Shown here piece by piece: positions 43,437-51,768 of a DNA stretch of 64,000 nt. The position numbers and the translations under genes were made by a program. The notes under the pieces were generated by a model that was not told the DNA's origin, made no database searches, and saw only the letters and a list, made by a program, of their open reading frames with translations. Numbering within the stretch: position 1 is the stretch's first letter; each line of letters opens with the position of its first letter. Source of the DNA: Maricaulis salignorans (lineage in GTDB: Bacteria; Pseudomonadota; Alphaproteobacteria; Caulobacterales; Maricaulaceae); the NCBI RefSeq assembly GCF_900103475.1, contig NZ_FNHG01000006.1, positions 1 to 64,000 of the forward strand, read 5' to 3'.

Positions 43437-45854
43437 ATGACAAAACGCGCCGCACCCAAATCCGAGACCGAAGCCCCGCAGCCGGGCCGAATCTGGCTGA
43501 CCCGGGCGTCCGATCTGCTGCTCGGCGGATTGATGCTGGTCAGCGGTGCCTTTCTGCTGACCGCCCTGTTGAGCCACAATGCGCTCGACCCGAGCTGGAA
43601 TGTCTCGGCCGAGGGTGAAGTGCGCAATCTGATGGGCAAGCCGGGCGCCGGTTTCAGCGATGTCATGCTGCAATCGCTGGGCTGGTCTGCCGCCGGGCCG
43701 GCGATCGCGCTGATCATCTGGGGCGGTGTGCTCCTGCTTCGGCGGCCGCGGCGCCGTCCGGCGTCCATCGCCGGCTGGCGCTGGCTGGCCGCCGCCATCG
43801 GCACGACCGGCTTTGCTGCCGCTGCCAGCGCACTCCCCCTGCCCAATGCCTGGCCCTTTGCCAGCGGGCTGGGCGGTGCACTCGGCGATATGGCGCTGGG
43901 CGGATTGCGCAGCCTGCCCGCCTCACTCGACCTGCCGGCAGCAACCGGGATCGGCGCCGCCTTCGGCCTGGTCTTCGCGATTGCCGGGATTTTCTTCACC
44001 TTCGGCCTGCGCTCGCGTGATCTCTCGGCGGCCTATGATGCCGCCGGACTGGCCTGGGCCACGGTGCGCGTCTGGTTCGACGCCCTGCGCGGCCATGGCA
44101 TGTCACTCGCCCGCTTGCTGAGCGATGGCGGCACGCGGACGGATGCGCGCGATGAGCTGGTCCGTGAGGAACCGGTCCTGCGCCGGGCCATGCGCGCCGC
44201 CGACGCGGATGCTGATGATGAAAGCGAGTTCGACGACGCGCCGCAGCCCGCCTTCAGTTCCAGCGTCAAGGTCGCCCCGACGCGCCGTTCGGCCACATCG
44301 GAGCGCGATCACCGCGAAGCCCAGGGCTCGCTGGCATTCGCCAGGACCAAGGGCTTCAAACTGCCGCGCCTCGACCTCCTGTCCAAGCCGCAACAGCGCA
44401 ATGGCGCCGTCGATGAGCTGTCCCTGCGCCAGAATGCCGTGCTGCTGCAGGGCGTGCTGACCGATTTCGGGGTCAAGGGCGAGATCGTCCAGGTTCGCCC
44501 GGGCCCGGTCGTGACCCTGTATGAGTTCGAGCCCGCCCCGGGCGTGAAATCCTCGCGCGTGATCAATCTGGCGGATGATATCGCCCGCTCCATGAGCACG
44601 ACTGCGGCCCGCGTGGCCGTGGTGCCGGGCCGCAATGCGATCGGGATTGAACTGCCCAATCCCAAGCGCGAAACCGTTTTCCTGCGCGCCTTGCTGAATT
44701 CCAAAGTGTTCGAGGAGAGCAAGGCCGAGCTGCCCATGGCGCTGGGCGAGACCATCGGCGGCGAACCCTTTGTCGCCGATCTGGCACGCATGCCCCACCT
44801 GCTGATCGCCGGGACCACCGGTTCGGGTAAATCGGTCGGCATCAATGCGATGATCCTGTCCCTGCTCTACCGGCTGCCGCCGGAAGACTGCCGCATGATC
44901 ATGATCGATCCGAAAATGCTGGAATTGTCCGTCTATGACGGCATCCCGCACCTGCTGACACCGGTCGTGACCGATCCGAAGAAGGCCATCGTGGCGTTGA
45001 AATGGGCCGTCCGGGAGATGGAAAGCCGTTATTTGCGGATGTCGAAGATCGGCGTGCGCAATCTGGCCGGCTTCAATGAGCGTGTCGCCGCAGCCGAAGC
45101 CGCCGGCGAACCCCTCTCGCGCACCGTCCAGACCGGCTATGACCGCGAAAGCGGCGAACCGATCTTCGAGACCGAGATCATCCAGGCCGAGAAAATGCCC
45201 TATATCGTCGTGGTGATCGACGAGATGGCCGATCTGATGATGGTCGCCGGCAAGGAAATCGAGGCCGCCGTCCAGCGTCTGGCGCAAATGGCGCGCGCTG
45301 CGGGCATTCATGTGGTCATGGCAACCCAGCGCCCCTCGGTCGATGTCATCACCGGCACGATCAAGGCCAATTTCCCGACCCGTGTTTCCTATTCGGTGAC
45401 GTCGAAGATCGACAGCCGGACCATCCTTGGCGAGCAGGGGGCCGAACAACTGCTCGGCATGGGTGATCTGCTCTATATGGCCGGTGGTGGACGCCTGCGG
45501 CGCCTGCACGGGCCCTTTGTCTCGGACACCGAGGTGGAGGACGTCGCCGCCTATCTCAAGAAACAGGGCGCACCGGAATATCTCGATGCGGTCACGGCCG
45601 ACAGCGAGGACGGCGAGAGCGGCGCTCTGGGTCTGGACGGCGAAGCCAGTAGCGGCGATGCCTTGTTCGACCAGGCCATCGCCCTGGTGGCGCGCGACCG
45701 CAAATGCTCCACCAGCTATATCCAGCGCCGGCTCCAGATCGGGTATAACCGCGCAGCGACCCTGGTCGAGCGCATGGAGGAGGAGGGCATGATCGGCCCG
45801 TCCGACCATGCCGGGCGCCGCGAAATCTACCTGCCCGAACACAATGTGGCGTGA
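43437..45854 (+). CDS. ftsK: DNA translocase FtsK
   Basis: FtsK couples chromosome dimer resolution and terminus segregation to septum closure. The 805-residue protein has four N-terminal membrane helices (about 25-190), a short linker (about 200-300), and the motor with Walker [11 protein letters not shown] (about 458-467), Walker [13 protein letters not shown] and the [27 protein letters not shown] segment. A C-terminal gamma winged helix reads [28 protein letters not shown] and would bind KOPS sites. The linker is short compared with E. coli. The ATG at 43437 precedes the first membrane helix; the open frame to its left is antisense to ubiH. Confidence 0.95.
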   Translation: MTKRAAPKSETEAPQPGRIWLTRASDLLLGGLMLVSGAFLLTALLSHNALDPSWNVSAEGEVRNLMGKPGAGFSDVMLQSLGWSAAGPAIALIIWGGVLLLRRPRRRPASIAGWRWLAAAIGTTGFAAAASALPLPNAWPFASGLGGALGDMALGGLRSLPASLDLPAATGIGAAFGLVFAIAGIFFTFGLRSRDLSAAYDAAGLAWATVRVWFDALRGHGMSLARLLSDGGTRTDARDELVREEPVLRRAMRAADADADDESEFDDAPQPAFSSSVKVAPTRRSATSERDHREAQGSLAFARTKGFKLPRLDLLSKPQQRNGAVDELSLRQNAVLLQGVLTDFGVKGEIVQVRPGPVVTLYEFEPAPGVKSSRVINLADDIARSMSTTAARVAVVPGRNAIGIELPNPKRETVFLRALLNSKVFEESKAELPMALGETIGGEPFVADLARMPHLLIAGTTGSGKSVGINAMILSLLYRLPPEDCRMIMIDPKMLELSVYDGIPHLLTPVVTDPKKAIVALKWAVREMESRYLRMSKIGVRNLAGFNERVAAAEAAGEPLSRTVQTGYDRESGEPIFETEIIQAEKMPYIVVVIDEMADLMMVAGKEIEAAVQRLAQMARAAGIHVVMATQRPSVDVITGTIKANFPTRVSYSVTSKIDSRTILGEQGAEQLLGMGDLLYMAGGGRLRRLHGPFVSDTEVEDVAAYLKKQGAPEYLDAVTADSEDGESGALGLDGEASSGDALFDQAIALVARDRKCSTSYIQRRLQIGYNRAATLVERMEEEGMIGPSDHAGRREIYLPEHNVA

Positions 45855-45911
45855 CGCACAAATGAACGTCGAGGCCTTGCTCACGCCGCAATCGCACGGC
45901 AGTTTGGCGCC

Positions 45912-46631
45912 ATGATTATGCACCTGATTTCCGCCCTGCTCCTGCAGGCATCGCCGGCCGCAGCCGAGGCTCTTCCGGAACCCGCATCCGTGCAGGCAGA
46001 GGCCGTGCAGCCGGAGACCATTCAGCCCGAGGCCGCGCAGGCCGAACCTGCGCAAGCCGCGACCGGGCAGCCCGCCTTCGACCGCGCCGCGGCGATTGCC
46101 GACGTCAATCGCTATCTCAACGCGATCACGACCCTGCGGGCGCACTTCATCCAGATCTCACCCAATGGCAGCGCCGCACGCGGGGTCGTGTCGATCGCGC
46201 GCCCGGGACGCTTGCTGTTCGAATATGACGATCCCTCACCGATCCGGGTGATTGCCGACGGCACGACCGTGGCGCTGGAGGATCGCGCCCTGGAAACGGT
46301 GGACCGCGTGCCTTTGCGCTCGACGCCGCTCTGGTGGTTGCTGAAATCGGATATCGACATCGCCAATGATGCTGAAGTCGTCGATATTCGCAGCGAATAT
46401 GGCTTCCTGTCCGTGATTGTCCGCGACCCGGATGGCGAGATGGATGGCGATATCGAATTTGTCTTCGCCGGACCGGAACTGGAATTGCGCGAATGGTTCG
46501 TGACCGATGCCTTGGGCGAGGTCACCCGCGTCAGCCTGCTGGAAACAGAGACAGGCATGGCATTGAACCCACGCCTGTTTTCGATCCCCGAGCCGGAAAG
46601 CCGGCGCGACTCCCGGCGAGGCCGCCGCTGA
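45912..46631 (+). CDS. lolA: LolA-like outer-membrane lipoprotein carrier
   Basis: The 239-residue exported protein has a short signal-like start (MIMHLISALLLQASPAAAEA), then a Gln/Pro/Ala/Glu repeat region (about 22-55, with repeated VQPE/IQPEAAQAE), and a LolA fold from about 60: LRAHFIQISPNGSAARGVVSIARPGRLLFEYDDPSPIRVIADGTTVALED. LolA carries lipoproteins across the periplasm. The repeat linker before the domain is not seen in E. coli LolA. It follows ftsK by 57 bases, as is common in alphaproteobacteria. Confidence 0.88.
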   Translation: MIMHLISALLLQASPAAAEALPEPASVQAEAVQPETIQPEAAQAEPAQAATGQPAFDRAAAIADVNRYLNAITTLRAHFIQISPNGSAARGVVSIARPGRLLFEYDDPSPIRVIADGTTVALEDRALETVDRVPLRSTPLWWLLKSDIDIANDAEVVDIRSEYGFLSVIVRDPDGEMDGDIEFVFAGPELELREWFVTDALGEVTRVSLLETETGMALNPRLFSIPEPESRRDSRRGRR

Positions 46632-46644
46632 TCGCTGCGGCATT

Positions 46645-46672
46645 TTGACCACAGGCAATACCTTTCTAATAT
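46645..46672 (+). promoter_or_regulatory. Candidate sigma-70 promoter of the structured RNA
   Basis: TTGACC at 46645-46650 and TAATAT at 46667-46672, separated by 16 bases, make a strong housekeeping promoter in an AT-rich island that contrasts with the surrounding GC-rich genes. Transcription would begin near 46679. Confidence 0.6.
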
Positions 46673-46678
46673 TTTATT

Positions 46679-46862
46679 TGTATATTTTTTCCCATCGTGG
46701 CGTTATTACTACGCTGACTGAGAAGAGATGGATCGGCTTCGTCCCCCCGCTTGCGGATCCAGAACTCAGTTGCGCCGGCTTGATCCCCTCCCGGCGCTGC
46801 GACGATGAAAATTCGCGCACAGCATAGCGCCCGGTCTCTCCCCCCCTTGAGACCGGGCGCAT
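46679..46862 (+). ncRNA. Candidate structured RNA between lolA and the next gene
   Basis: Downstream of the promoter the sequence can form a set of mutually compatible helices: P1 CATCGT 46693-46698 with ACGATG 46802-46807; P2 ACTGAG 46717-46722 with CTCAGT 46765-46770; P3 GGATC 46730-46734 with GATCC 46756-46760 inside P2; and P4 GCGCCGG 46772-46778 with CCGGCGC 46791-46797. A 12-pair terminator-like hairpin follows (46827-46838 with 46849-46860). No frame encodes a convincing protein. It could be a free small RNA of about 180 bases, or a leader of the gene at 46933. I do not recognise an Rfam family. The U run after the hairpin is poor. Confidence 0.5.
46827..46860 (+). terminator. 12-bp hairpin ending the candidate RNA
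   Basis: Perfect arms GCGCCCGGTCTC and its complement enclose the ten-base loop TCCCCCCCTT-like stretch at 46839-46848, followed by ATTTCATTCC. Stem strength is that of an intrinsic terminator, but the U tract is interrupted. Confidence 0.6.
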
Positions 46863-46932
46863 TTCATTCCGGCCCAGCTTTACACCGGCATTTCCGCTGT
46901 GCAGTGCGCCGATTGGGGGTTAAACAATTTCC

Positions 46933-47541
46933 ATGCAATTTCACGACGATTCCGACGACGTTGATTTCACACGTCTGCTCGAGGAAATTCCCCTGCTCTA
47001 CAAGGCCCGCGCCTTTGCCGAGAGCCTGAACGCCAATACCTGGTTCTCCAGGCTCGGCGAACCGCTCGATCCACGCGATCGCACCCTGGCCCGCGCCTAT
47101 CTTGACGGGCTGGGCTTTCCCGAAGCCGAGCCGGCCCTGCTCTCCGACTGGAGCGAGGCGGCCACCGCGGCTGAAAGCCTCGATCGTGACCCGGTTGGCT
47201 GGGAAGCCGAGGAAATGTTGCGGGCCGGCCTGATTACGCGCGTGCTGGAGCGGCTCGACGAGGAAGCGGTCAATGTCGCCCTGTCCCAGGTCGGCAGCAA
47301 AACCCATGATTCCTCGCGCGATGCCGTCGAAGAGGCCGCGTCGATTGATGATATCGAGGATATGGAACTCGTCCATGCCGCCGCCGGTGCGCTGGCCCAG
47401 GCGGCCAATGGCGCAGCGCTGGTGATCATGGCGGAAGCGGAAGATGATGATCCGCCTCACCCCTTCCTGGCCCGCTGGCGTCTGTTTGCCCGCGGCCGCT
47501 GGCCGGTCGGCCTTGCCGGTGCCAGCTATAATATTCTCTGA
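46933..47541 (+). CDS. Conserved-looking hypothetical protein
   Basis: The 202-residue protein has no signal peptide or membrane helix. It is acidic at the N-terminus (QFHDDSDDVDFTRLLEEIPLLYKARAFAESL), mainly helical, with an Ala-rich central helix (LVHAAAGALAQAANGAALVIMAEA) and a basic-aromatic C-terminal tail (PFLARWRLFARGRWPVGLAGASYNIL). I do not recognise a family. It precedes xthA by 24 bases and may be co-transcribed with it. The upstream hairpin at 46827-46860 could influence its expression. Confidence 0.75.
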   Translation: MQFHDDSDDVDFTRLLEEIPLLYKARAFAESLNANTWFSRLGEPLDPRDRTLARAYLDGLGFPEAEPALLSDWSEAATAAESLDRDPVGWEAEEMLRAGLITRVLERLDEEAVNVALSQVGSKTHDSSRDAVEEAASIDDIEDMELVHAAAGALAQAANGAALVIMAEAEDDDPPHPFLARWRLFARGRWPVGLAGASYNIL

Positions 47542-47565
47542 TCAGTCCGACGAAAGAACACAGCC

Positions 47566-48378
47566 ATGAGCGGTATCTCGATAGCGACCTGGAATATCAA
47601 TTCCGTGCGCCTGCGCGCACCCAGCGTAGCTGCCTGGGTCGCCGAGGCCGATCCGGACGTATTGTGCCTGCAGGAAATCAAGTGCCTGAGCGAGCAATTC
47701 CCCGAGGAAGCCTTCAGGGAAATGGGTTTTCGGCATTTCCACATTCGCGGCCAGAAGGGCATGCATGGCGTGGCAATCGCGTCAAAACTCCCGCTCGAGG
47801 ATTTGCCCGACGAGGATTTATGCCCGCGCTCGGAAGCCCGGCATCAGCGGGTCGGCGTCGCCGGTTTTGAATTGCACAATTTCTATATCCCGGCCGGCGG
47901 CGACGAGCCGGATCCGGCGATCAATCCGCGCTTTGCACACAAGCTGGAATTCCTCGACAAGCTCGAATCCTATTTCGCCGGCCGCGCGGCGGCGAAGACA
48001 CCGCTCGTTCTGGTCGGTGATTTCAATATTGCGCCCTATGAACATGATGTCTGGTCGCACAAGCAATTGCTCAAGGTGATCAGCCACACGCCGGTCGAGG
48101 TCGATGCCCTCGAGCGCATCCGCCAGGCTGGCCGGTTCAGCGATGTCGCGCGCGAACTCATCCCGATGGATGAGAAGATCTACACCTGGTGGAGTTACCG
48201 CGCCAAGGATTGGAAAGCCGCCAATCGCGGCCGGCGCCTCGACCATATCTGGGTCTCGCCCGAGCTGCACGACCAGGCCGTCGCCGGGGGCCGCGAGGCT
48301 CTCAAGGTCTGGGATAATGTGCGCAGCTGGGAAAAGCCCTCCGACCACGCGCCCGTCGTGCTCCAGCTCGAATTATAG
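47566..48378 (+). CDS. xthA: Exodeoxyribonuclease III
   Basis: This AP endonuclease of the EEP superfamily acts in base-excision repair. The 270-residue protein has ATWNINSVRLRAP (Asn), LCLQEIKC (metal Glu), HNFYIPAGGDEPD, LVGDFNIAP (Asp-Asn), TWWSYRAKDWKAANRGRRLDHIWVS and the catalytic SDHAPV at the end. Length and motifs are normal for XthA. It converges on the cenR gene with a 43-base gap. Confidence 0.95.
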   Translation: MSGISIATWNINSVRLRAPSVAAWVAEADPDVLCLQEIKCLSEQFPEEAFREMGFRHFHIRGQKGMHGVAIASKLPLEDLPDEDLCPRSEARHQRVGVAGFELHNFYIPAGGDEPDPAINPRFAHKLEFLDKLESYFAGRAAAKTPLVLVGDFNIAPYEHDVWSHKQLLKVISHTPVEVDALERIRQAGRFSDVARELIPMDEKIYTWWSYRAKDWKAANRGRRLDHIWVSPELHDQAVAGGREALKVWDNVRSWEKPSDHAPVVLQLEL

Positions 48379-48421
48379 GGCTTGGCCGCCCGCAAGCCTG
48401 CCGAGCTGATCCTGGAACCCC

Positions 48422-49108
48422 TCAGTGGACCAGTCTGTAGCCACCACTCTCGGTGACCAGGAGGCGGGCATGCGACGGATCGGCTTCGATTTTCTGGCGC
48501 AGACGATAGATATGGGTTTCCAGCGTGTGGGTCGTCACCGCCGGGTTATAGCCCCAGACCTCATGCAGCAATTCCTCCCGCGGTACCGCCTTGGCGCCGG
48601 CCCGGTAGAGATATTTCAGGATATTGGTCTCTTTCTCCGTCAGACGGACCTTTTTCTGGTCGGCGGTAAGTAGGAGTTTCATCGATGGGCGGAACTCATA
48701 GGGACCCACCTGGAAGACCGCATCCTCGCTTTGCTCATGGCTGCGCAGATGCGCCCGCACGCGCGCCAGCAGAACCGAGAATTTGAACGGCTTGGTGACA
48801 TAGTCATTGGCACCCGATTCAAGACCGAGAATCTGGTCGGAATCGGTGTTCTGGCCGGTCAGCATGACGATCGGTGCCGTGATGCCATTCTTGCGCATCA
48901 GGCGGCAGGCATCGCGTCCGTCCATATCGGGCAGATCAACATCCAGCAGGATCAGATCGGCCCGCTGGTCGCGCGCAATCGTCATCCCTTCACCGGCGGA
49001 ACCTGCCGCCAGTGTCTGAAACTCTTCATGTAAATCGAATTGTTCGACCAGGGCTTCGCGGAGGTCATCGTCATCATCGACGATCAGGATGGTTTTTCTT
49101 GAGCTCAT
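48422..49108 (-). CDS. cenR: CenR-type OmpR-family response regulator
   Basis: The 228-residue regulator has a receiver domain (2-120; phospho-acceptor Asp56 in LLDVDLPDMDG, Lys in VTKPF) and a winged-helix DNA-binding domain with LTEKETNILKYLYRAGAKAVPREELLHEVWGYNPAVTTHTLETHIYRLRQKIEADPS. The sequence pattern and position beside xthA and upstream of ntrZ, leuS and parB match Caulobacter CenR, an essential regulator of envelope integrity, so I assign that name with moderate certainty. The ATG at 49108 is favoured over 49120 and 49210 by the family N-terminus. The kinase is not adjacent. Confidence 0.85.
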   Translation of the reverse strand: MSSRKTILIVDDDDDLREALVEQFDLHEEFQTLAAGSAGEGMTIARDQRADLILLDVDLPDMDGRDACRLMRKNGITAPIVMLTGQNTDSDQILGLESGANDYVTKPFKFSVLLARVRAHLRSHEQSEDAVFQVGPYEFRPSMKLLLTADQKKVRLTEKETNILKYLYRAGAKAVPREELLHEVWGYNPAVTTHTLETHIYRLRQKIEADPSHARLLVTESGGYRLVH

Positions 49109-49251
49109 CTGGCCGATCATGCCGATTTCGCGGCGCAAGGCAAATCCTGCCCACCGGCAAGACCAACCCGGCAATTTTTGCCGGGTTGCCCGGTTAAGCC
49201 CTTGTGGCAAGCGTCTGATTTATGGCCTGATTATTGCTTCCTTCGGCTTGA

Positions 49252-49332
49252 GTCCGCCTTGCGGACACCCAGCCGTGGTGGGGAAGGCGAAGGGGACGCC
49301 AGGCGTGGCCAATGGCCATGAATAGGCGTCCC
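49252..49332. repeat. Two hairpins in the cenR-ldt intergenic region
   Basis: The first has arms GTCCGC 49252-49257 and GCGGAC 49261-49266. The second is a longer stem GGGACGCC 49293-49300 with GGCGTCCC 49325-49332, enclosing an inner stem TGGCC/GGCCA (49306-49310/49314-49318). Both lie between divergently transcribed cenR and the transpeptidase gene. They may be leader structures or operator sites. No U run follows either. Confidence 0.45.
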
Positions 49333-49366
49333 TCGCCGACCATCCGGCACTGCTCGAAGGCTTCCC

Positions 49367-49870
49367 ATGGACTGGATTGTCTCAGGATCGGGCTCGATGG
49401 ATCTGGCCGGAAAACGCGTCCGCGCGGCCCTCGGGCGATCGGGAATTTGCCCGCAAAACTCAAAGCAGGAAGGCGATGGCGCCACGCCGACCGGCCGCTA
49501 TGCCCTCCGCAGAATTCTCTATCGCGCTGACCGGATGACGCCCCCGCTGACCGCCTTGCCCGCCCGTCCCATTCGCGCCGATGATGGCTGGTGCGACGCG
49601 CCGGACGACCCGGCCTATAACCGCCCGGTTCGACTGCCTTATCCGGCCTCTCATGAGACACTTTTCCGTGAGGACGGGCTCTACGACATCATTCTGGTGG
49701 TCGGTCATAATGATGACCCGCCGGTTCCGGGCCTGGGCTCGGCGATCTTCCTGCATTGCAAGCGTGGGGATTACGAGCCGACCGAGGGCTGCGTCGCGCT
49801 CGACCCGGACGATGTGCGGCGGCTGCTGTCAAACGCGAAGCCGGGCGATCATCTGGTGATCGAGCCCTAG
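49367..49870 (+). CDS. L,D-transpeptidase catalytic (YkuD) domain protein
   Basis: The 167-residue protein has the YkuD pattern: GDGATPTGRYALR near the start, then SAIFLHCKRGDYEPTEGCVAL (HCKRGDYEPTEGC near residues 129-141), the H-x-(11)-GC signature with catalytic Cys. The family makes 3-3 cross-links or anchors proteins to peptidoglycan. No signal peptide is evident, although the N-terminus is short, so localisation is uncertain. The stop codon overlaps the stop of the convergent yggS gene inside CTAG. Confidence 0.8.
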   Translation: MDWIVSGSGSMDLAGKRVRAALGRSGICPQNSKQEGDGATPTGRYALRRILYRADRMTPPLTALPARPIRADDGWCDAPDDPAYNRPVRLPYPASHETLFREDGLYDIILVVGHNDDPPVPGLGSAIFLHCKRGDYEPTEGCVALDPDDVRRLLSNAKPGDHLVIEP

Positions 49871-50541
49871 TCGCGGGCGCCGAAAAAGGCCGTACCGATG
49901 CGCACCGAGCTCGCCCCCAGCGCGATGGCGGTTTCGAAATCAGCGCTCATACCCATCGATAATTCTTCCAGGCCGTTTTCACGCGCCAGCCTGGCCAGAA
50001 GGGCAAAATGCAGGCCCGCAGGCTCGGCCGTCGGCGGAATGCACATCAGACCCGCGATCTGCAAACCATGCTCACCGCTCATCCGGGCGAGAAAACCGGG
50101 CAGCTCCGCCGGCGCAATTCCGGCCTTCTGCGGCTCTTCACCGGTATTGACCTGGACCAGCAGGCGCGGGGTCCGGCCCGTCGCGGTCATGGCCTTGCGC
50201 AAGGCGATCGCCAGCTTGTCACGGTCAAGGGTTTCGATGACATCGAACAGCTCGACCGCGTCCTGGGCCTTGTTGCTCTGCAAAGGTCCGATCAGGCGCA
50301 ATTCGAGGTCCGCGATACCGGCGCGCCGTCCGCCCCAATGCTCGAACGCCTCCTGAACGCGGTTTTCACCGAAAACCCGTTGCCCGGCGTCCAGCGCGGC
50401 GTCGATGGCTTCATCGGACTGCCGTTTCGAGACCGCGACCAGGGTGATGTCGGACGGATTGCGTCCGGCCTGTTGCGCAGCCGCGCCAAGCTGTGCGAGC
50501 AAGTGTGTGCGGCGTGCCGCAATTTCCGGAGATGTATCCAT
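49867..50541 (-). CDS. yggS: YggS-family pyridoxal phosphate homeostasis protein
   Basis: The 224-residue TIM-barrel protein binds PLP on the conserved Lys in LVAVSKRQSDEAID (near residue 30-38) and has GENRVQEAFEHW, RLIGPLQSNKAQDAVELFDVIETLD, LLVQVNTGEEPQKAG and SMGMSADFETAIALGASSVRIGTAFFG. YggS/PLPBP balances vitamin B6 and amino-acid metabolism rather than acting as an enzyme. The ATG at 50541 is the family start, and its CAT on the plus strand overlaps the ATG of the next gene. Confidence 0.95.
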   Translation of the reverse strand: MDTSPEIAARRTHLLAQLGAAAQQAGRNPSDITLVAVSKRQSDEAIDAALDAGQRVFGENRVQEAFEHWGGRRAGIADLELRLIGPLQSNKAQDAVELFDVIETLDRDKLAIALRKAMTATGRTPRLLVQVNTGEEPQKAGIAPAELPGFLARMSGEHGLQIAGLMCIPPTAEPAGLHFALLARLARENGLEELSMGMSADFETAIALGASSVRIGTAFFGARD

Positions 50542-51160
50542 GACGCGGCCATATGATGCACAGGCCGGCTTGGCAAGACTGGCGCAGCGGGTTCGCGGCG
50601 GTCTGCGCACAGATTTGCCAGCCCTGTTTGCACTCACCGACCCGGTCAGAACGCCTGACCCGCTGGCTTTTGCCAGCCAGCTCGCGTCGGGAAGCGGGCT
50701 GGTCTATCGCCATTTCGGCGCACCGGAACGGTTTCACATCGGTCTCGCACTGGCGGAACTGGCCCATGCGCACGGACTCTATCTCTTCGTCTCAAACGAT
50801 CTGGCCCTGGCCGACGCTATCGGGGCTCATGGCATGCACTGGCCGGAACGCGATCTGGCCCAGGCCTGGGCGCGGCGCCTGCGCGGTGACCGGCGCCCCT
50901 TTACCGCTTCAGTCCATTCCCCCGCGGCCGGCCTGCGTGCGGCCCGGGCCGGGATTGACGGTGTGTTTCACTCAACAGTTTTTGCCAGCCAGAGTGCGAC
51001 GGCGGGACGGCCGCTCGGGATCCACGCCGCAGCCGCCCTGGCACGTCATGTCGACACGGCCGTCTATCCGCTGGGCGGCGTCAATGCAGACACGGGCCGG
51101 CGATTGATCGGACTGGGATTTGCTGGATTTTGTTGTGTCGGCGCCCTGTCCCGGGACTGA
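50540..51160 (+). CDS. Thiamine phosphate synthase-like protein (TenI/ThiE fold)
   Basis: The 206-residue protein has a TIM-barrel of the ThiE/TenI type: LPALFALTDPVRTPDPLAFASQLASGSGLVYRHFGA, HIGLALAELAHAHGLYLFVSND, GAHGMHWPERDLAQAW, then VFHSTVFASQSATAGRPLG and YPLGGVNADTGRRLIGLGFAGFCCVG. The length is at the short end, and the pyrophosphate-binding pattern of true ThiE (GxGPxF-like) is only partly visible, so it could be a non-enzymatic relative. The ATG at 50540 overlaps the divergent yggS start. Confidence 0.8.
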   Translation: MTRPYDAQAGLARLAQRVRGGLRTDLPALFALTDPVRTPDPLAFASQLASGSGLVYRHFGAPERFHIGLALAELAHAHGLYLFVSNDLALADAIGAHGMHWPERDLAQAWARRLRGDRRPFTASVHSPAAGLRAARAGIDGVFHSTVFASQSATAGRPLGIHAAAALARHVDTAVYPLGGVNADTGRRLIGLGFAGFCCVGALSRD

Positions 51161-51188
51161 GAGCCACGGAGACTAGAAGCCACGAAGA

Positions 51189-51665
51189 CTAGAAGCGCAG
51201 GGCCGATTCAAACTTGATCTCGGGCTGACGCGCATCGCTTTCCATCAAGCGGAACATCGGGTCTTCCGGAGAAATCAGGCGAACCTGGCCACCGAGGCGA
51301 AAACGGTCACCCAGATTGATAAAGGCACCGGCGCTGAGGTCATTGAGGTCATTGCGGACATCCGGACCTTCCTGGATGCCAACACGAACGCCCCAACGGC
51401 CGCCCGGGGATTCCCAGTCGACCGTGTTTTCCAGATCGAGACCGGGCAGCATGCGCTCATTCATCGACAGGGTGAAAGCTTCATACCAGGGCGTATCAAC
51501 ACCAAGCGCGTCTGCCGGTGCGGCGGACTGGATCTGTGCCTGGTCGGTAGCGGGTGCTGCTTCCTGAGCGAGAGCTCCTGGCGCAAGGCTGAGCATTGCC
51601 GTTGCCATCGCACCAGCGATCGCAGTCTTGACCATTAAGGTCTGGCAATTTCCCCACTTGGACAT
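51189..51665 (-). CDS. ntrZ: NtrZ family periplasmic protein
   Basis: The 158-residue protein has a signal peptide (AIAGAMATAMLSLAPGALA, about 15-33) and a C-terminal conserved module with GGRWGVRVGIQEGPDVRNDLNDLSAGAFINLGDRFRLGGQVRLISPED and a closing RQPEIKFESALRF, the pattern of Caulobacter NtrZ, a periplasmic inhibitor of the sensor kinase NtrY. ntrYX is not in this window. The ATG at 51665 has GAGGGA nine bases upstream. The family assignment is from recalled pattern. Confidence 0.78.
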   Translation of the reverse strand: MSKWGNCQTLMVKTAIAGAMATAMLSLAPGALAQEAAPATDQAQIQSAAPADALGVDTPWYEAFTLSMNERMLPGLDLENTVDWESPGGRWGVRVGIQEGPDVRNDLNDLSAGAFINLGDRFRLGGQVRLISPEDPMFRLMESDARQPEIKFESALRF

Positions 51666-51768
51666 GGAACTACACTCCCTCGGTTCATCAAACTACAGAA
51701 AGGCCCCGGACTCCCCAAGAAGATTCTGCCGACTGAACAAAAGAATCCGTCCAGCTGTGGCGGATATG

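Noticed and set aside
44103-46145. 680-codon open frame antisense to ftsK and lolA
   Set aside because: It mirrors the ftsK codons, is His/Gly/Arg-rich without domains, and has no ribosome-binding site.
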